A stretch of 64,000 nucleotides of DNA, from contig NZ_CP012382.1 in the NCBI RefSeq assembly GCF_001267885.1, positions 5,691,001 to 5,755,000 of the forward strand, read 5' to 3'. The position numbers and the translations under genes are program-made. The notes under the pieces were generated by a model. It did no database searches. It had not been told where the DNA came from and worked only from the letters and a program-made list of their open reading frames with translations. The DNA is from Streptomyces ambofaciens ATCC 23877. Its GTDB lineage: Bacteria > Actinomycetota > Actinomycetes > Streptomycetales > Streptomycetaceae. Below, one piece after another: positions 8,708-16,780 of the stretch. Position 1 is the first letter of the stretch; each line of letters begins with the position of its first letter.

Positions 8708-9637
8708 ATGGCCGTCGTCACGATGCGGGAGCTGCTGGAGAGCGGCGTCCACTTCGGTCACCAGACCCGTCGTTGGAACCCGAAGATGAAGCGCTTCATC
8801 TTCACGGAGCGCAACGGCATCTACATCATCGACCTGCTCCAGTCGCTGTCGTACATCGACCGCGCCTACGAGTTCGTCAAGGAGACCGTCGCCCACGGCG
8901 GCACGGTCATGTTCGTCGGCACGAAGAAGCAGGCGCAGGAGGCCATCGCCGAGCAGGCCACCCGCGTCGGCATGCCCTTCGTCAACCAGCGCTGGCTGGG
9001 CGGCATGCTCACCAACTTCTCGACCGTCTACAAGCGCCTGCAGCGCCTGAAGGAGCTCGAGCAGATCGACTTCGAGGACGTGGCCGCCTCCGGCCTCACC
9101 AAGAAGGAGCTGCTGGTCCTCTCCCGCGAGAAGGCCAAGCTGGAGAAGACCCTCGGCGGTATCCGCGAGATGTCCAAGGTGCCCAGCGCCGTCTGGATCG
9201 TGGACACCAAGAAGGAGCACATCGCGGTCGGCGAGGCCCGGAAGCTCAACATCCCGGTCGTCGCCATCCTCGACACCAACTGCGACCCCGACGAGGTCGA
9301 CTACAAGATCCCGGGCAACGACGACGCGATCCGCTCCGTCACCCTGCTCACCCGCGTGATCGCCGACGCCGTCGCCGAGGGCCTCATCGCCCGCTCCGGT
9401 GCCGGCAAGGGCGCCGAGGGTGACAAGGCCGCGGGCGAGCCGCTCGCCGCGTGGGAGCGCGACCTGCTCGAGGGCGAGAAGAAGGCCGAGGAGGCCCCGG
9501 CCGCCGACGCCGAGAAGCCTGCCGAGGCTCCCGCCGCCGACGCCGAGCAGCCCGCCGAGGCCCCGGCCGCCGACGCCGAGCAGCCCGCCGAGGCTCCCGC
9601 CGCCGAGGCCCCGGCCGCGGACGCCGAGCAGGCCTGA
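8708..9637 (+). CDS. rpsB: 30S ribosomal protein S2
   Basis: 309-residue ribosomal protein S2, small-subunit component. The conserved S2 core is complete ([22 protein letters not shown] at its start is the diagnostic N-terminus, broken here only by citation). Residues about 260-309 form an acidic extension built of imperfect [11 protein letters not shown] repeats, an actinobacterial feature. The ATG has an ideal aaggag site 8 nt upstream. Followed by a strong hairpin and then tsf, the usual rpsB-tsf pair. Confidence 0.98.
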   Translation: MAVVTMRELLESGVHFGHQTRRWNPKMKRFIFTERNGIYIIDLLQSLSYIDRAYEFVKETVAHGGTVMFVGTKKQAQEAIAEQATRVGMPFVNQRWLGGMLTNFSTVYKRLQRLKELEQIDFEDVAASGLTKKELLVLSREKAKLEKTLGGIREMSKVPSAVWIVDTKKEHIAVGEARKLNIPVVAILDTNCDPDEVDYKIPGNDDAIRSVTLLTRVIADAVAEGLIARSGAGKGAEGDKAAGEPLAAWERDLLEGEKKAEEAPAADAEKPAEAPAADAEQPAEAPAADAEQPAEAPAAEAPAADAEQA

Positions 9638-9659
9638 CCCCTCACCACCTTCGGGTTCT

Positions 9660-9692
9660 GGACGGCGGGGGCCCACGAAGCCCCCGCCGTCC
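9660..9692 (+). terminator. rpsB-tsf intergenic hairpin
   Basis: A perfect 13-bp GC-rich stem (9660-9672 with 9680-9692) and a 7-nt loop 22 nt after the rpsB stop. No T tract follows. Because tsf is cotranscribed with rpsB in bacteria, it probably works as a partial terminator or attenuator lowering tsf relative to rpsB. Confidence 0.75.
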
Positions 9693-9731
9693 GGCCCGTA
9701 GATCTTCAGACTCGAGAGAGATTCCGGAATC

Positions 9732-10568
9732 ATGGCGAACTACACCGCCGCTGACGTCAAGAAGCTCCGTGAGCTCACCGGCGCCGGCATGATGGACTGC
9801 AAGAAGGCGCTGGACGAGGCCGAGGGCAGCGTCGAGAAGGCCGTCGAGGCGCTCCGCATCAAGGGTCAGAAGGGCGTCGCCAAGCGCGAGGGCCGCTCTG
9901 CCGAGAACGGTGCCGTCGTCTCGATCATCGCCGACGACAACACCTCGGGTGTGCTCGTCGAGCTGAAGTGCGAGACGGACTTCGTCGCCAAGGGTGACAA
10001 GTTCCAGGGCGTGGCCAAGGCCATCGCCGAGCACGTCGCCAAGGCCTCCCCGGCCGACCTCGAGGCCCTGCTGGCCTCCGAGATCGAGCCCGGCAAGACC
10101 GTCCAGGCGTTCGTGGACGAGGCCAACGCGAACCTCGGCGAGAAGATCGTCCTGGACCGCTTCGCGCAGTTCTCCGGCGGCTTCGTGACCGCGTACATGC
10201 ACCGCACGATGCCCGACCTGCCCCCGCAGATCGGTGTCCTCGTCGAGCTGGACAAGCCGAACGCCGAGATCGCCAAGGGCGTCGCCCAGCACATCGCCGC
10301 CTTCGCGCCGAAGTACCTCTCCAAGGAGGACGTGCCGGCCGAGGTCGTCGAGTCCGAGCGCCGCGTCGCCGAGGAGACCACCCGCGCCGAGGGCAAGCCC
10401 GAGGCCGCCCTGCCGAAGATCGTCGAGGGTCGCCTCAACGGCTTCTTCAAGGACGCCACCCTGCTCGGCCAGCCCTACGCCCTGGACAACAAGAAGTCGG
10501 TCCAGAAGGTGCTGGACGAGGCCGGTGTCAGCCTGAAGCGCTTCTCGCGCATCAAGGTCGGCATCTGA
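9732..10568 (+). CDS. tsf: Elongation factor Ts
   Basis: 278-residue nucleotide-exchange factor for EF-Tu. The N-terminal UBA-like domain (ADVKKLRELTGAGMMDCKKA, residues 5-24) and the core with KCETDFVAKGDKF are clear. The ATG is 39 nt after the rpsB-tsf hairpin with a gagagagattccgg leader. Length is usual for actinobacteria. A long hairpin lies about 110 nt downstream, before pyrH. Confidence 0.98.
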   Translation: MANYTAADVKKLRELTGAGMMDCKKALDEAEGSVEKAVEALRIKGQKGVAKREGRSAENGAVVSIIADDNTSGVLVELKCETDFVAKGDKFQGVAKAIAEHVAKASPADLEALLASEIEPGKTVQAFVDEANANLGEKIVLDRFAQFSGGFVTAYMHRTMPDLPPQIGVLVELDKPNAEIAKGVAQHIAAFAPKYLSKEDVPAEVVESERRVAEETTRAEGKPEAALPKIVEGRLNGFFKDATLLGQPYALDNKKSVQKVLDEAGVSLKRFSRIKVGI

Positions 10569-10679
10569 GTCCGTACCGCGACGGACGCTCGACCCCGGTA
10601 GGGTCGACAGCAGTCGTCGGCGCCGTTCGCGCATGCCCTGGCGCACGCGCGCGTGGCGGCGGACGACAGCAGATCTGAC

Positions 10680-10739
10680 GAGGAGGCCATTGCCGCGTAC
10701 GGGATGCGAATCACGCCCCCACCGGCAATGGCCTTCTTC
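10680..10739 (+). terminator. tsf terminator with a long stem
   Basis: An uninterrupted 16-bp stem with two G-T wobbles (10680-10695 with 10723-10738, core GGCCATTGCCG) and a 27-nt loop, followed by tcg-tgtgtgtg. It sits about 110 nt after tsf and 36 nt before pyrH, so it likely ends rpsB-tsf transcripts or controls read-through into pyrH. Confidence 0.7.
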
Positions 10740-10774
10740 GTGTGTGTGACCCACGTAAAAGAGGCGAGATCTCC

Positions 10775-11533
10775 ATGACCACCAAGGCCGAGAAGAGCGA
10801 CGACGGCAAAGTACGCGGCCGCTTCATGCTGAAGCTGTCCGGAGAGGCGTTCTCCGGCGGTGGGGGCCTGGGCGTCGACCCCGACGTGGTGCACGCCATC
10901 GCCCGCGAGATCGCGGCCGTCGTCCGGGACGGCGCCGAGATCGCGATCGTCATCGGCGGCGGCAACTTCTTCCGTGGCGCCGAGCTGCAGGTGCGCGGCA
11001 TGGACCGCGCCCGCTCCGACTACATGGGCATGCTCGGCACCGTGATGAACTGCCTGGCCCTCCAGGACTTCCTGGAGAAGGAGGGCGTCGACTGCCGCGT
11101 GCAGACCGCCATCACCATGGGCCAGGTCGCCGAGCCCTACATCCCGCTGCGCGCCGTGCGCCACCTGGAGAAGGGCCGCGTGGTCATCTTCGGCGCCGGT
11201 ATGGGCATGCCCTACTTCTCCACCGACACCACGGCCGCCCAGCGCGCCCTCGAGATCGACGCCGAGGCCCTGCTCATGGGCAAGAACGGCGTGGACGGGG
11301 TCTACGACTCCGACCCGAAGACCAACCCGGACGCCGTGAAGTTCGACGCGCTCGGCTACGGCGAGGTCATCACCCGCGACCTGAAGGTCGCCGACGCCAC
11401 GGCCGTCACGCTCTGCCGCGACAACAGCCTCCCGATCGTGGTCTTCGAGCTCCTGAAGGAGGGCAATATCGCCCGCGCCGTCAAGGGTGAGAAGATCGGC
11501 ACGCTTGTGGGTGACCAAGGCAACCGGGACTGA
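10775..11533 (+). CDS. pyrH: UMP kinase
   Basis: 252-residue uridylate kinase, converting UMP to UDP with ATP in pyrimidine synthesis; hexameric and allosterically regulated in bacteria. Family motifs: MLKLSGEAF (phosphate binding), [19 protein letters not shown] and [20 protein letters not shown]. The ATG at 10775 follows a gaggcgag site; an in-frame GTG at 10742 lies inside the terminator tail and is unlikely. Standard position between tsf and frr. Confidence 0.97.
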   Translation: MTTKAEKSDDGKVRGRFMLKLSGEAFSGGGGLGVDPDVVHAIAREIAAVVRDGAEIAIVIGGGNFFRGAELQVRGMDRARSDYMGMLGTVMNCLALQDFLEKEGVDCRVQTAITMGQVAEPYIPLRAVRHLEKGRVVIFGAGMGMPYFSTDTTAAQRALEIDAEALLMGKNGVDGVYDSDPKTNPDAVKFDALGYGEVITRDLKVADATAVTLCRDNSLPIVVFELLKEGNIARAVKGEKIGTLVGDQGNRD

Positions 11534-11713
11534 CCGGAGAACCACCCCCGTCCGCGGACGCCACCTGTCCGGGGGACGGACGGGACGGGACCGGGCCGGG
11601 GGATGGACAATGTCCCACCGGTCGGGAACCGTGCAGGAAGAACGCGACGCAGCCGGCCGCCGTCCCGACAGGGAACCGCAGCCGGGCCTACTCAAGACAC
11701 GCAGGAGCAAGTG

Positions 11714-12271
11714 GTGATCGAAGAGACCCTCCTCGAGGCCGAGGAGAAGATGGAGAAGGCCGTCGTGGTCGCCAAGGAGGACTTCGCCGCGATCCGCACC
11801 GGCCGTGCGCACCCGGCGATGTTCAACAAGATCGTGGCCGACTACTACGGCGCGCCGACGCCGATCAACCAGCTGGCCTCGTTCTCCGTGCCCGAGCCGC
11901 GCATGGCCGTGGTGACGCCCTTCGACAAGAGCGCCCTGCGCAACATCGAGCAGGCGATCCGCGACTCCGACCTGGGCGTCAACCCCAGCAACGACGGCAA
12001 CATCATCCGGGTGGTGTTCCCCGAGCTCACCGAGGAGCGCCGCCGCGACTACATCAAGGTCGCCAAGAGCAAGGGCGAGGACGCCAAGGTCTCGATCCGC
12101 TCCGTGCGCCGCAAGGCCAAGGACGCCATCGACAAGATGGTCAAGGACGGCGAGGTCGGCGAGGACGAGGGCCGTCGTGCGGAGAAGGAGCTCGACGACA
12201 CCACCGCCAAGTACGTCGCCCAGGTGGACGAGCTCCTGAAGCACAAGGAAGCGGAGCTGCTCGAGGTCTGA
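11714..12271 (+). CDS. frr: Ribosome recycling factor
   Basis: 185-residue factor that, with EF-G, splits post-termination ribosomes. Typical sequence: [17 protein letters not shown] near the start, [15 protein letters not shown] in the middle. The start is one of two consecutive GTG codons (11711, 11714) after a caggag site; the second gives the usual 185-residue protein starting [12 protein letters not shown]. The stop overlaps the cdsA ATG by one base, coupling the genes. The 180-bp gap from pyrH may carry its own promoter. Confidence 0.97.
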   Translation: MIEETLLEAEEKMEKAVVVAKEDFAAIRTGRAHPAMFNKIVADYYGAPTPINQLASFSVPEPRMAVVTPFDKSALRNIEQAIRDSDLGVNPSNDGNIIRVVFPELTEERRRDYIKVAKSKGEDAKVSIRSVRRKAKDAIDKMVKDGEVGEDEGRRAEKELDDTTAKYVAQVDELLKHKEAELLEV

Positions 12272-13446
12272 TGAACGACTCTTCCTGGGGAGCGCCGCCA
12301 CAAGCCGGGTACTGGGGGCCGTCCGACCAGGGACCTGTCCAGGGCGCTGCCCCGGCGGGTCCCGCGTACGATGCGCCGTACGCGCAGCAGACTCGCCCCA
12401 TGCCCATCGTGCCCGACGTACCCGAACACGGCGGAGCCCAGGACGACGACCAGGGGGCCGCTCGGCCGAGCGGCCCCCTGTTCCGGGACGAGCCGTTCCG
12501 CGATGAGCCGTATCGCGAGCACACCCACAGCGACGAGAACCCGTCGGCGCAGCCGTATGCGGCGGTGCCGCAGAATCCGGAGCCCATGCCCGACGCCCCG
12601 CAGCCGGCGCAGCCCCAGCCGCAGCCGAAGAAGACCGCGGGGCGCGATCTGGGTGCCGCGATAGGGGTGGGCCTCGGTCTCGGCGTAGTGATCATCGCGT
12701 CGCTGTTCGTCGTCAAGGCCGTCTTCGTCGGTGTGGTCGCGGTCGCCGTCGTCGTGGGCCTGTGGGAGCTGACCACCCGGCTGGAGGAGAGCAAGGGCAT
12801 CAAGGCGCCCCTCGTGCCGCTCGCGATCGGCGGCGCCGCGATGGTGGTCGCCGGGTACGTGCGGGGCTCCGAGGGCGCGTGGGTCGCCATGGCGCTCACG
12901 GCGCTCGCGGTCCTCGCCTGGCGGATGACCGAGCCGCCGGAGGGTTACCTCAGGGACGTGACCGCGGGGCTGTTCGCGGCGTTCTACGTGCCCTTCCTGG
13001 CCACGTTCGTCGCGATGATGCTCATGGCGGACGACGGTGCCCGGCGCGTGCTGGTCTTCCTGGTGCTGACGGTCGTCAGCGACACCGGTGCCTACGCCGT
13101 CGGCTGGCGGTTCGGCAGGACCAAGCTCGCCCCCCGCATCAGCCCCGGCAAGACCCGCGAGGGCCTGCTCGGAGCGGTGGCCTTCGCGATGGTGGCGGGC
13201 GCGCTGTGCATGCAGTTCCTGATCGACGACGGCATCTGGTGGCAGGGCCTGCTGCTCGGGCTCGCGGTCGCCGTCAGCGCCACGCTGGGCGACCTCGGCG
13301 AGTCCATGATCAAGCGGGACCTCGGCATCAAGGACATGGGCACCCTGCTCCCGGGGCACGGCGGCATCATGGACCGGCTGGACTCGCTGCTGCCGACGGC
13401 GCCGGTGGTGTGGCTCCTGCTGGTGATCTTCGTCGGGTCCGGCTGA
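12271..13446 (+). CDS. cdsA: Phosphatidate cytidylyltransferase (CDP-diacylglycerol synthase)
   Basis: 391-residue integral membrane enzyme making CDP-diacylglycerol from phosphatidate and CTP, the branch point for phosphatidylinositol, cardiolipin and phosphatidylethanolamine. The first ~125 residues are a soluble Pro/Gln-rich extension; several membrane helices follow (from about residue 127). The CDP-DAG synthase signature is intact near the C-terminus (KRDLGIKDMGTL then PGHGGIMDRLD). Translationally coupled to frr. The extension is encoded partly by a perfect 30-nt palindrome, which is unusual inside a coding region. Confidence 0.96.
   Translation: MNDSSWGAPPQAGYWGPSDQGPVQGAAPAGPAYDAPYAQQTRPMPIVPDVPEHGGAQDDDQGAARPSGPLFRDEPFRDEPYREHTHSDENPSAQPYAAVPQNPEPMPDAPQPAQPQPQPKKTAGRDLGAAIGVGLGLGVVIIASLFVVKAVFVGVVAVAVVVGLWELTTRLEESKGIKAPLVPLAIGGAAMVVAGYVRGSEGAWVAMALTALAVLAWRMTEPPEGYLRDVTAGLFAAFYVPFLATFVAMMLMADDGARRVLVFLVLTVVSDTGAYAVGWRFGRTKLAPRISPGKTREGLLGAVAFAMVAGALCMQFLIDDGIWWQGLLLGLAVAVSATLGDLGESMIKRDLGIKDMGTLLPGHGGIMDRLDSLLPTAPVVWLLLVIFVGSG
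12451..12480 (+). repeat. Perfect 30-nt palindrome inside cdsA
   Basis: Both strands read identically over 12451-12480 (arm CAGGGGGCCGCTCGG). It encodes QGAARPSGPL in the variable N-terminal extension of CdsA. In mRNA it would fold into a stem of about 13 bp with almost no spare loop. Confidence 0.9.
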
Positions 13447-13478
13447 CGGCCTGGCCGACCGCCGCCGGACGTACCGGC

Positions 13479-13529
13479 CGCCCCTCCCGCACCCGCGGCC
13501 ACGACCAGGCCGCCCTCGTGGGAGGGGCG
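13479..13529. terminator. Bidirectional terminator between cdsA and the ars genes
   Basis: A 10-bp outer stem (13479-13488 with 13520-13529, CGCCCCTCCC) encloses an inner GCGGCC/GGCCGC stem. It lies about 35 nt after cdsA and about 150 nt after the convergent arsN gene. Confidence 0.65.
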
Positions 13530-13679
13530 CGGCGCGTTCCGGGGCGGCCCACCCGGCGGTCGGCGGCGACGTCGGTGCGGTCGGTGCGGTCGGACTCCGG
13601 CGGTCGGCGCCCGCGGTCGAACGTCCAGCACACCCGGGGCGTACGCCCGGCGGAACGCGGTCGGTGGACGAGCGCCAGG

Positions 13680-14183
13680 TCAGACGGCGGGGCTTCTGCG
13701 TTCGATCAGTACGACGTCGCGCCATACGCCGTGGTGCCGGCCGATGCGCTCACGCGTTCCGACGACGCGGAAGCCCGCCCTCTGGTGAAGGGCGAGACTG
13801 GCGGTGTTCTCGGGGAAGACGCCGGACTGGATCGTCCAGATCCCGGCGGCCTCGGTGGACGCGGTCAGCTCGCGGAGCAGGGCGGCGCCGATGCCGTGGC
13901 CGCGCGCGTCGGGGTGGACGTACACCGAGTGCTCGACGACGCCTGCGTACGCGCATCGGTCGGAGACCGCCACCGCGGCGATCCAGCCGAGGACGCGGCC
14001 GGTGGCGTCGAGGGCGACGTACCGGTGTTCCGGCAGCTTGGCCGTGTCGAACTCCTCCCAGCCCGGAGCGGTGGTCTCGAAGGTGGCATCGCCCTCGTCG
14101 ATGCCGAGCCGGTAGATCGCCAGGACCTGGCCGGCGTGCTCGGCGGTCATCGCGGTGATGCGGTACTCGTCCGCCTCGTTCAT
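13680..14183 (-). CDS. arsN: GNAT N-acetyltransferase, ArsN (arsinothricin resistance) family
   Basis: 167-residue GNAT acetyltransferase resembling phosphinothricin acetyltransferase: GDATFETTAPGWEEF near the N-terminus, the acetyl-CoA loop HPDARGHGIGAALL, and FPENTASLALHQRAGFR. GNAT genes of this type inside arsenic operons are the ArsN family, which acetylate the alpha-amino group of arsinothricin, an organoarsenical glutamine-synthetase inhibitor. The ATG overlaps the arsC stop by 4 nt, so it is the last gene of arsR-acr3-arsC-arsN. Phosphinothricin or methionine sulfoximine are alternative substrates. Confidence 0.8.
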   Translation of the reverse strand: MNEADEYRITAMTAEHAGQVLAIYRLGIDEGDATFETTAPGWEEFDTAKLPEHRYVALDATGRVLGWIAAVAVSDRCAYAGVVEHSVYVHPDARGHGIGAALLRELTASTEAAGIWTIQSGVFPENTASLALHQRAGFRVVGTRERIGRHHGVWRDVVLIERRSPAV

Positions 14184-14599
14184 GCCCGGCTCGACGGGGC
14201 GATCTCGTCGATCAGGCCGCGGACGCGCTTCTCGATCTCGTCGCGGATCGGCCGAACCGCGGCGACCCCCTGCCCGGCCGGGTCGGGGAGCTCCCAGTCG
14301 AGGTAGCGCTTCCCGGGGAAGACGGGGCAGGTGTCGCCGCACCCCATCGTGATCACGGCGTCGGACGCCTGGACCGCCTCGACCGTCAGCACCTTGGGTA
14401 CTTCGGCGGCGATGTCGATGCCCACCTCCGCCATGGCCTCGACGACGGCCGGGTTGACGGTGCCGGCGGGAGCGGAGCCTGCGGAGCGGACCCGGACGCG
14501 GTCCCCCGCGAGGTGGGTGAGGAAGGCGGCGGCCATCTGCGAGCGTCCGGCGTTGTGGACGCAGACGAACAGCACGGACGGGGCGGCGGTGTCAGGCAT
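14180..14599 (-). CDS. arsC: Arsenate reductase, low-molecular-weight phosphatase type
   Basis: 139-residue cytosolic enzyme reducing arsenate to arsenite for export by Acr3. The active-site loop CVHNAGRS (Cys13, C-x5-R) is intact, with the acid motif DWELPDP. A second cysteine pair (Cys87, Cys91 in MGCGDTCP) could relay electrons, as in thioredoxin-coupled enzymes; mycothiol/mycoredoxin coupling is the alternative in actinobacteria. It overlaps acr3 by 8 nt and arsN by 4 nt. Confidence 0.93.
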   Translation of the reverse strand: MPDTAAPSVLFVCVHNAGRSQMAAAFLTHLAGDRVRVRSAGSAPAGTVNPAVVEAMAEVGIDIAAEVPKVLTVEAVQASDAVITMGCGDTCPVFPGKRYLDWELPDPAGQGVAAVRPIRDEIEKRVRGLIDEIAPSSRA

Positions 14600-15692
14600 G
14601 GGTGGCGTCCTTCCGGGGCGCGGGGCCGGCGGCCGGGGCGGTGAAGTAGCGGCGTGCGTACAGGGCCACGTGCACCAGAGCGATCAGTACGGGCACCTCG
14701 ATGAGGGGGCCCACGACACCGGCGAGGGCCTGGCCGGAGGAGGCGCCGAAGGTGGCGATGGCGACCGCGATGGCCAGTTCGAAGTTGTTGCCCGCCGCGG
14801 TGAAGGCCAGCGTCGTCGCGCGGGAGTGGTCCAGGCCGACGGCACGTCCCAGGAACATCGAACCGGCCCACATGATCGCGAAGTAGACCAGCAGCGGCAG
14901 GGCGATGCGGACGACGTCGAGGGGCCGCGAGGTGATGGCCTCGCCCTGCAGGGCGAAGAGGATGACGATCGTGAAGAGCAGCCCGTACAGGGCGAAGGGG
15001 CCGATGCGCGGGATGAACCGTGCCTCGTACCAGGTGCGGCCCCTGGTCTTCTCGCCGATGCGGCGGGTGAGGTAGCCGGCCGCGAGGGGGATGCCGAGGA
15101 AGACGAGCACACTGCGGGCGATCTCCCACACCGAGACGTCCAGGCCGGTCTGTTCCAGGCCGAGAAGGCCCGGCAGTACGGAGAGGTAGAACCACCCGAG
15201 CGCCGAGAACGCGACGACCTGGAAGACGGAGTTCAGGGCGACGAGGACGGCGGCGGCCTCCCGGTGGCCGCAGGCGAGGTCGTTCCAGATGATGACCATG
15301 GCGATGCAGCGGGCCAGACCGACGATGATCAGGCCGGTGCGGTAGGCGGGCAGGTCCGGCAGGAACAGCCAGGCCAGGGCGAACATGAGCGCCGGGCCGA
15401 CGATCCAGTTGAGCAGCAGGGACGGCAGCAGCAGGCGGCGGTCGCGGGTGACGGTGTCGAGGCGGTCGTAGCGGACCTTGGCCAGCACCGGGTACATCAT
15501 CACGAGCAGGCCCAGGGCGATCGGCAGGGACACCCCGGTCACGGTCACCTCGGCCAGCGCGTCCCCCAGGCCCGGGACCAGGCGGCCCAGACCGAGCCCG
15601 GCCGCCATGGCGACGAGGATCCAGACGGCGAGGTAGCGGTCGACGAAGGAGAGGCGCCCGGCCACCTTGCGCTCGGGTACGGCACTGCTCAC
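14592..15692 (-). CDS. acr3: Arsenite efflux permease Acr3
   Basis: 366-residue membrane antiporter of the ACR3/BART superfamily exporting As(III). About ten hydrophobic segments are visible. The essential cysteine of the family is at residue 129 (GLARCIAMVIIWNDLA) and the conserved acidic site is in GNNFELAIAV. GTG start overlaps the arsR stop (GTGA). The C-terminus overlaps arsC by 8 nt, so the operon is tightly coupled. Confidence 0.94.
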   Translation of the reverse strand: MSSAVPERKVAGRLSFVDRYLAVWILVAMAAGLGLGRLVPGLGDALAEVTVTGVSLPIALGLLVMMYPVLAKVRYDRLDTVTRDRRLLLPSLLLNWIVGPALMFALAWLFLPDLPAYRTGLIIVGLARCIAMVIIWNDLACGHREAAAVLVALNSVFQVVAFSALGWFYLSVLPGLLGLEQTGLDVSVWEIARSVLVFLGIPLAAGYLTRRIGEKTRGRTWYEARFIPRIGPFALYGLLFTIVILFALQGEAITSRPLDVVRIALPLLVYFAIMWAGSMFLGRAVGLDHSRATTLAFTAAGNNFELAIAVAIATFGASSGQALAGVVGPLIEVPVLIALVHVALYARRYFTAPAAGPAPRKDATHA

Positions 15693-16096
15693 GAAGCGGC
15701 CCCGGCCGGCGCGGTGCGGTCGGGCAGGGGCTCGCCGGTGGGGCGGGTCAGGATGCCCGCCAGTCGGTCGGTCGTCTCCGGCACCAGCCAGTAGTAGACC
15801 CAGGTGCCGCGCCGCTCGCAGTCGATGAGACCGGCCTGCCGCAGCAGCTTCAGGTGATGCGAGATCGTCGGCTGGGACAGGTCGAAGGCCGGGGTCAGGT
15901 CGCAGACGCACACCTCGCCGCCCGCCCGTGAGGCGATCATCGACAGCAGCCGCAGCCGTACCGGGTCGCCCAGCGCCTTGAACACCCTCGCCAGCTCGAC
16001 GGCCTGGTCCTCGTCCAGGGGAGCGGTCAGCAGGCCGGGGCAGCAGCTCCCGGACGCCTCGCTGCCGCCCAGTACCACCCACTCTTGATTCGACAT
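15689..16096 (-). CDS. arsR: ArsR family arsenite-responsive repressor
   Basis: 135-residue SmtB/ArsR winged-helix repressor. DNA-recognition helix: LSQPTISHHLKLLRQAGL. Candidate As(III) ligands are the vicinal Cys18-Cys19 near the N-terminus and Cys63/Cys65 in EVCVCDL; a pair near the N-terminus plus one in this helix is the site type described for Corynebacterium ArsR. First gene of the left-going operon and divergent from arsI. Expected to repress both from the intervening palindromes and to release on arsenite or trivalent organoarsenicals. Confidence 0.93.
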   Translation of the reverse strand: MSNQEWVVLGGSEASGSCCPGLLTAPLDEDQAVELARVFKALGDPVRLRLLSMIASRAGGEVCVCDLTPAFDLSQPTISHHLKLLRQAGLIDCERRGTWVYYWLVPETTDRLAGILTRPTGEPLPDRTAPAGAAS

Positions 16097-16105
16097 GCCT
16101 CTATG

Positions 16106-16152
16106 TTGACATCTTTCGATCCAGCGCGCAATGTTGGATCGACGGATATCAA
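16106..16152. promoter_or_regulatory. arsR/arsI divergent operator-promoter
   Basis: Two nested inverted repeats lie in the 78-bp gap: CGATCCA (16117-16123) with TGGATCG (16135-16141), and outer TTGACATC (16106-16113) with GATATCAA (16145-16152, one mismatch). TTGACA at 16106 could also be the -35 of arsI. ArsR is the obvious ligand. Confidence 0.6.
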
Positions 16153-16174
16153 ATCAACCGGATGGGAGCCTGCC

Positions 16175-16645
16175 ATGTCCCGCGCTCAGCTCGCCCTGCG
16201 TGTCAGTGACCTGGAAGCGTCGATCACCTTCTACACGAAGCTGTTCGGCACCGAGCCGGCCAAACGGCGCGAGGGCTACGCCAACTTCGCCATCGCCGAG
16301 CCCCCGCTCAAGCTCGTCCTCATCGAGGGCGAGCCCGGCGAGGAGACCCGGCTCGACCACCTCGGCGTCGAGGTCGAGTCCGCCGACCAGGTCACCGCGG
16401 CCACGACCCGGCTCAAGGACGCCGGCCTGGCCACCTTCGAGGAGAACGACACCTCCTGCTGCTACGCCCTCCAGGACAAGGTGTGGGTCCACGGGCCCGG
16501 CAGGGAGCCCTGGGAGGTGTACGTCGTGAAGGCCGACGCCGACACCCTCGGCAAGAGCGCCGACCCCCGCGCCATCGGCGACGGCTGCTGCACCGGCCAG
16601 GCCACCGAGGAGGCGCCGAGCGCCGCGGGCTGTGCCTGCGGCTAG
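16175..16645 (+). CDS. arsI: ArsI/CadI family organoarsenical C-As lyase
   Basis: 156-residue VOC-fold dioxygenase. ArsI cleaves the C-As bond of trivalent methylated or aromatic arsenicals, giving As(III) for Acr3. Substrate-binding vicinal cysteines are Cys95-Cys96 (NDTSCCYAL). Probable Fe(II) ligands are Gln5, His62 (LDHLGVEV) and Glu114 (EPWEVYVV), the triad described for Thermomonospora ArsI. A Cys-rich tail (GCCTG, GCACG) is extra and may bind metal. ATG at 16175 starts the conserved region; upstream in-frame codons lie in the operator. Mycobacterial CadI is the closest alternative name. Confidence 0.9.
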   Translation: MSRAQLALRVSDLEASITFYTKLFGTEPAKRREGYANFAIAEPPLKLVLIEGEPGEETRLDHLGVEVESADQVTAATTRLKDAGLATFEENDTSCCYALQDKVWVHGPGREPWEVYVVKADADTLGKSADPRAIGDGCCTGQATEEAPSAAGCACG

Positions 16646-16663
16646 GAGCACCCGCACCGGGAA

Positions 16664-16689
16664 CGGGCCCCGGTCACGGCCGGGGCCCG
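16664..16689 (+). terminator. arsI terminator hairpin
   Basis: A perfect 10-bp stem (CGGGCCCCGG, 16664-16673 with 16680-16689) and 6-nt loop, 18 nt after the arsI stop. Confidence 0.7.
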
Positions 16690-16780
16690 CTCGCGTCCGC
16701 GCGGGCGGACAGGGCTCGCACGACGAGCGACCGGCGACGGGCGCAGGCCACCCAAGTCGATCTGCGACACTGGGAACGTC

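Noticed and set aside
13680..16645. Insertion sequence or integrase at the arsenic island borders
   Set aside because: No transposase, integrase, terminal inverted repeats or tRNA were seen; only terminators flank it.
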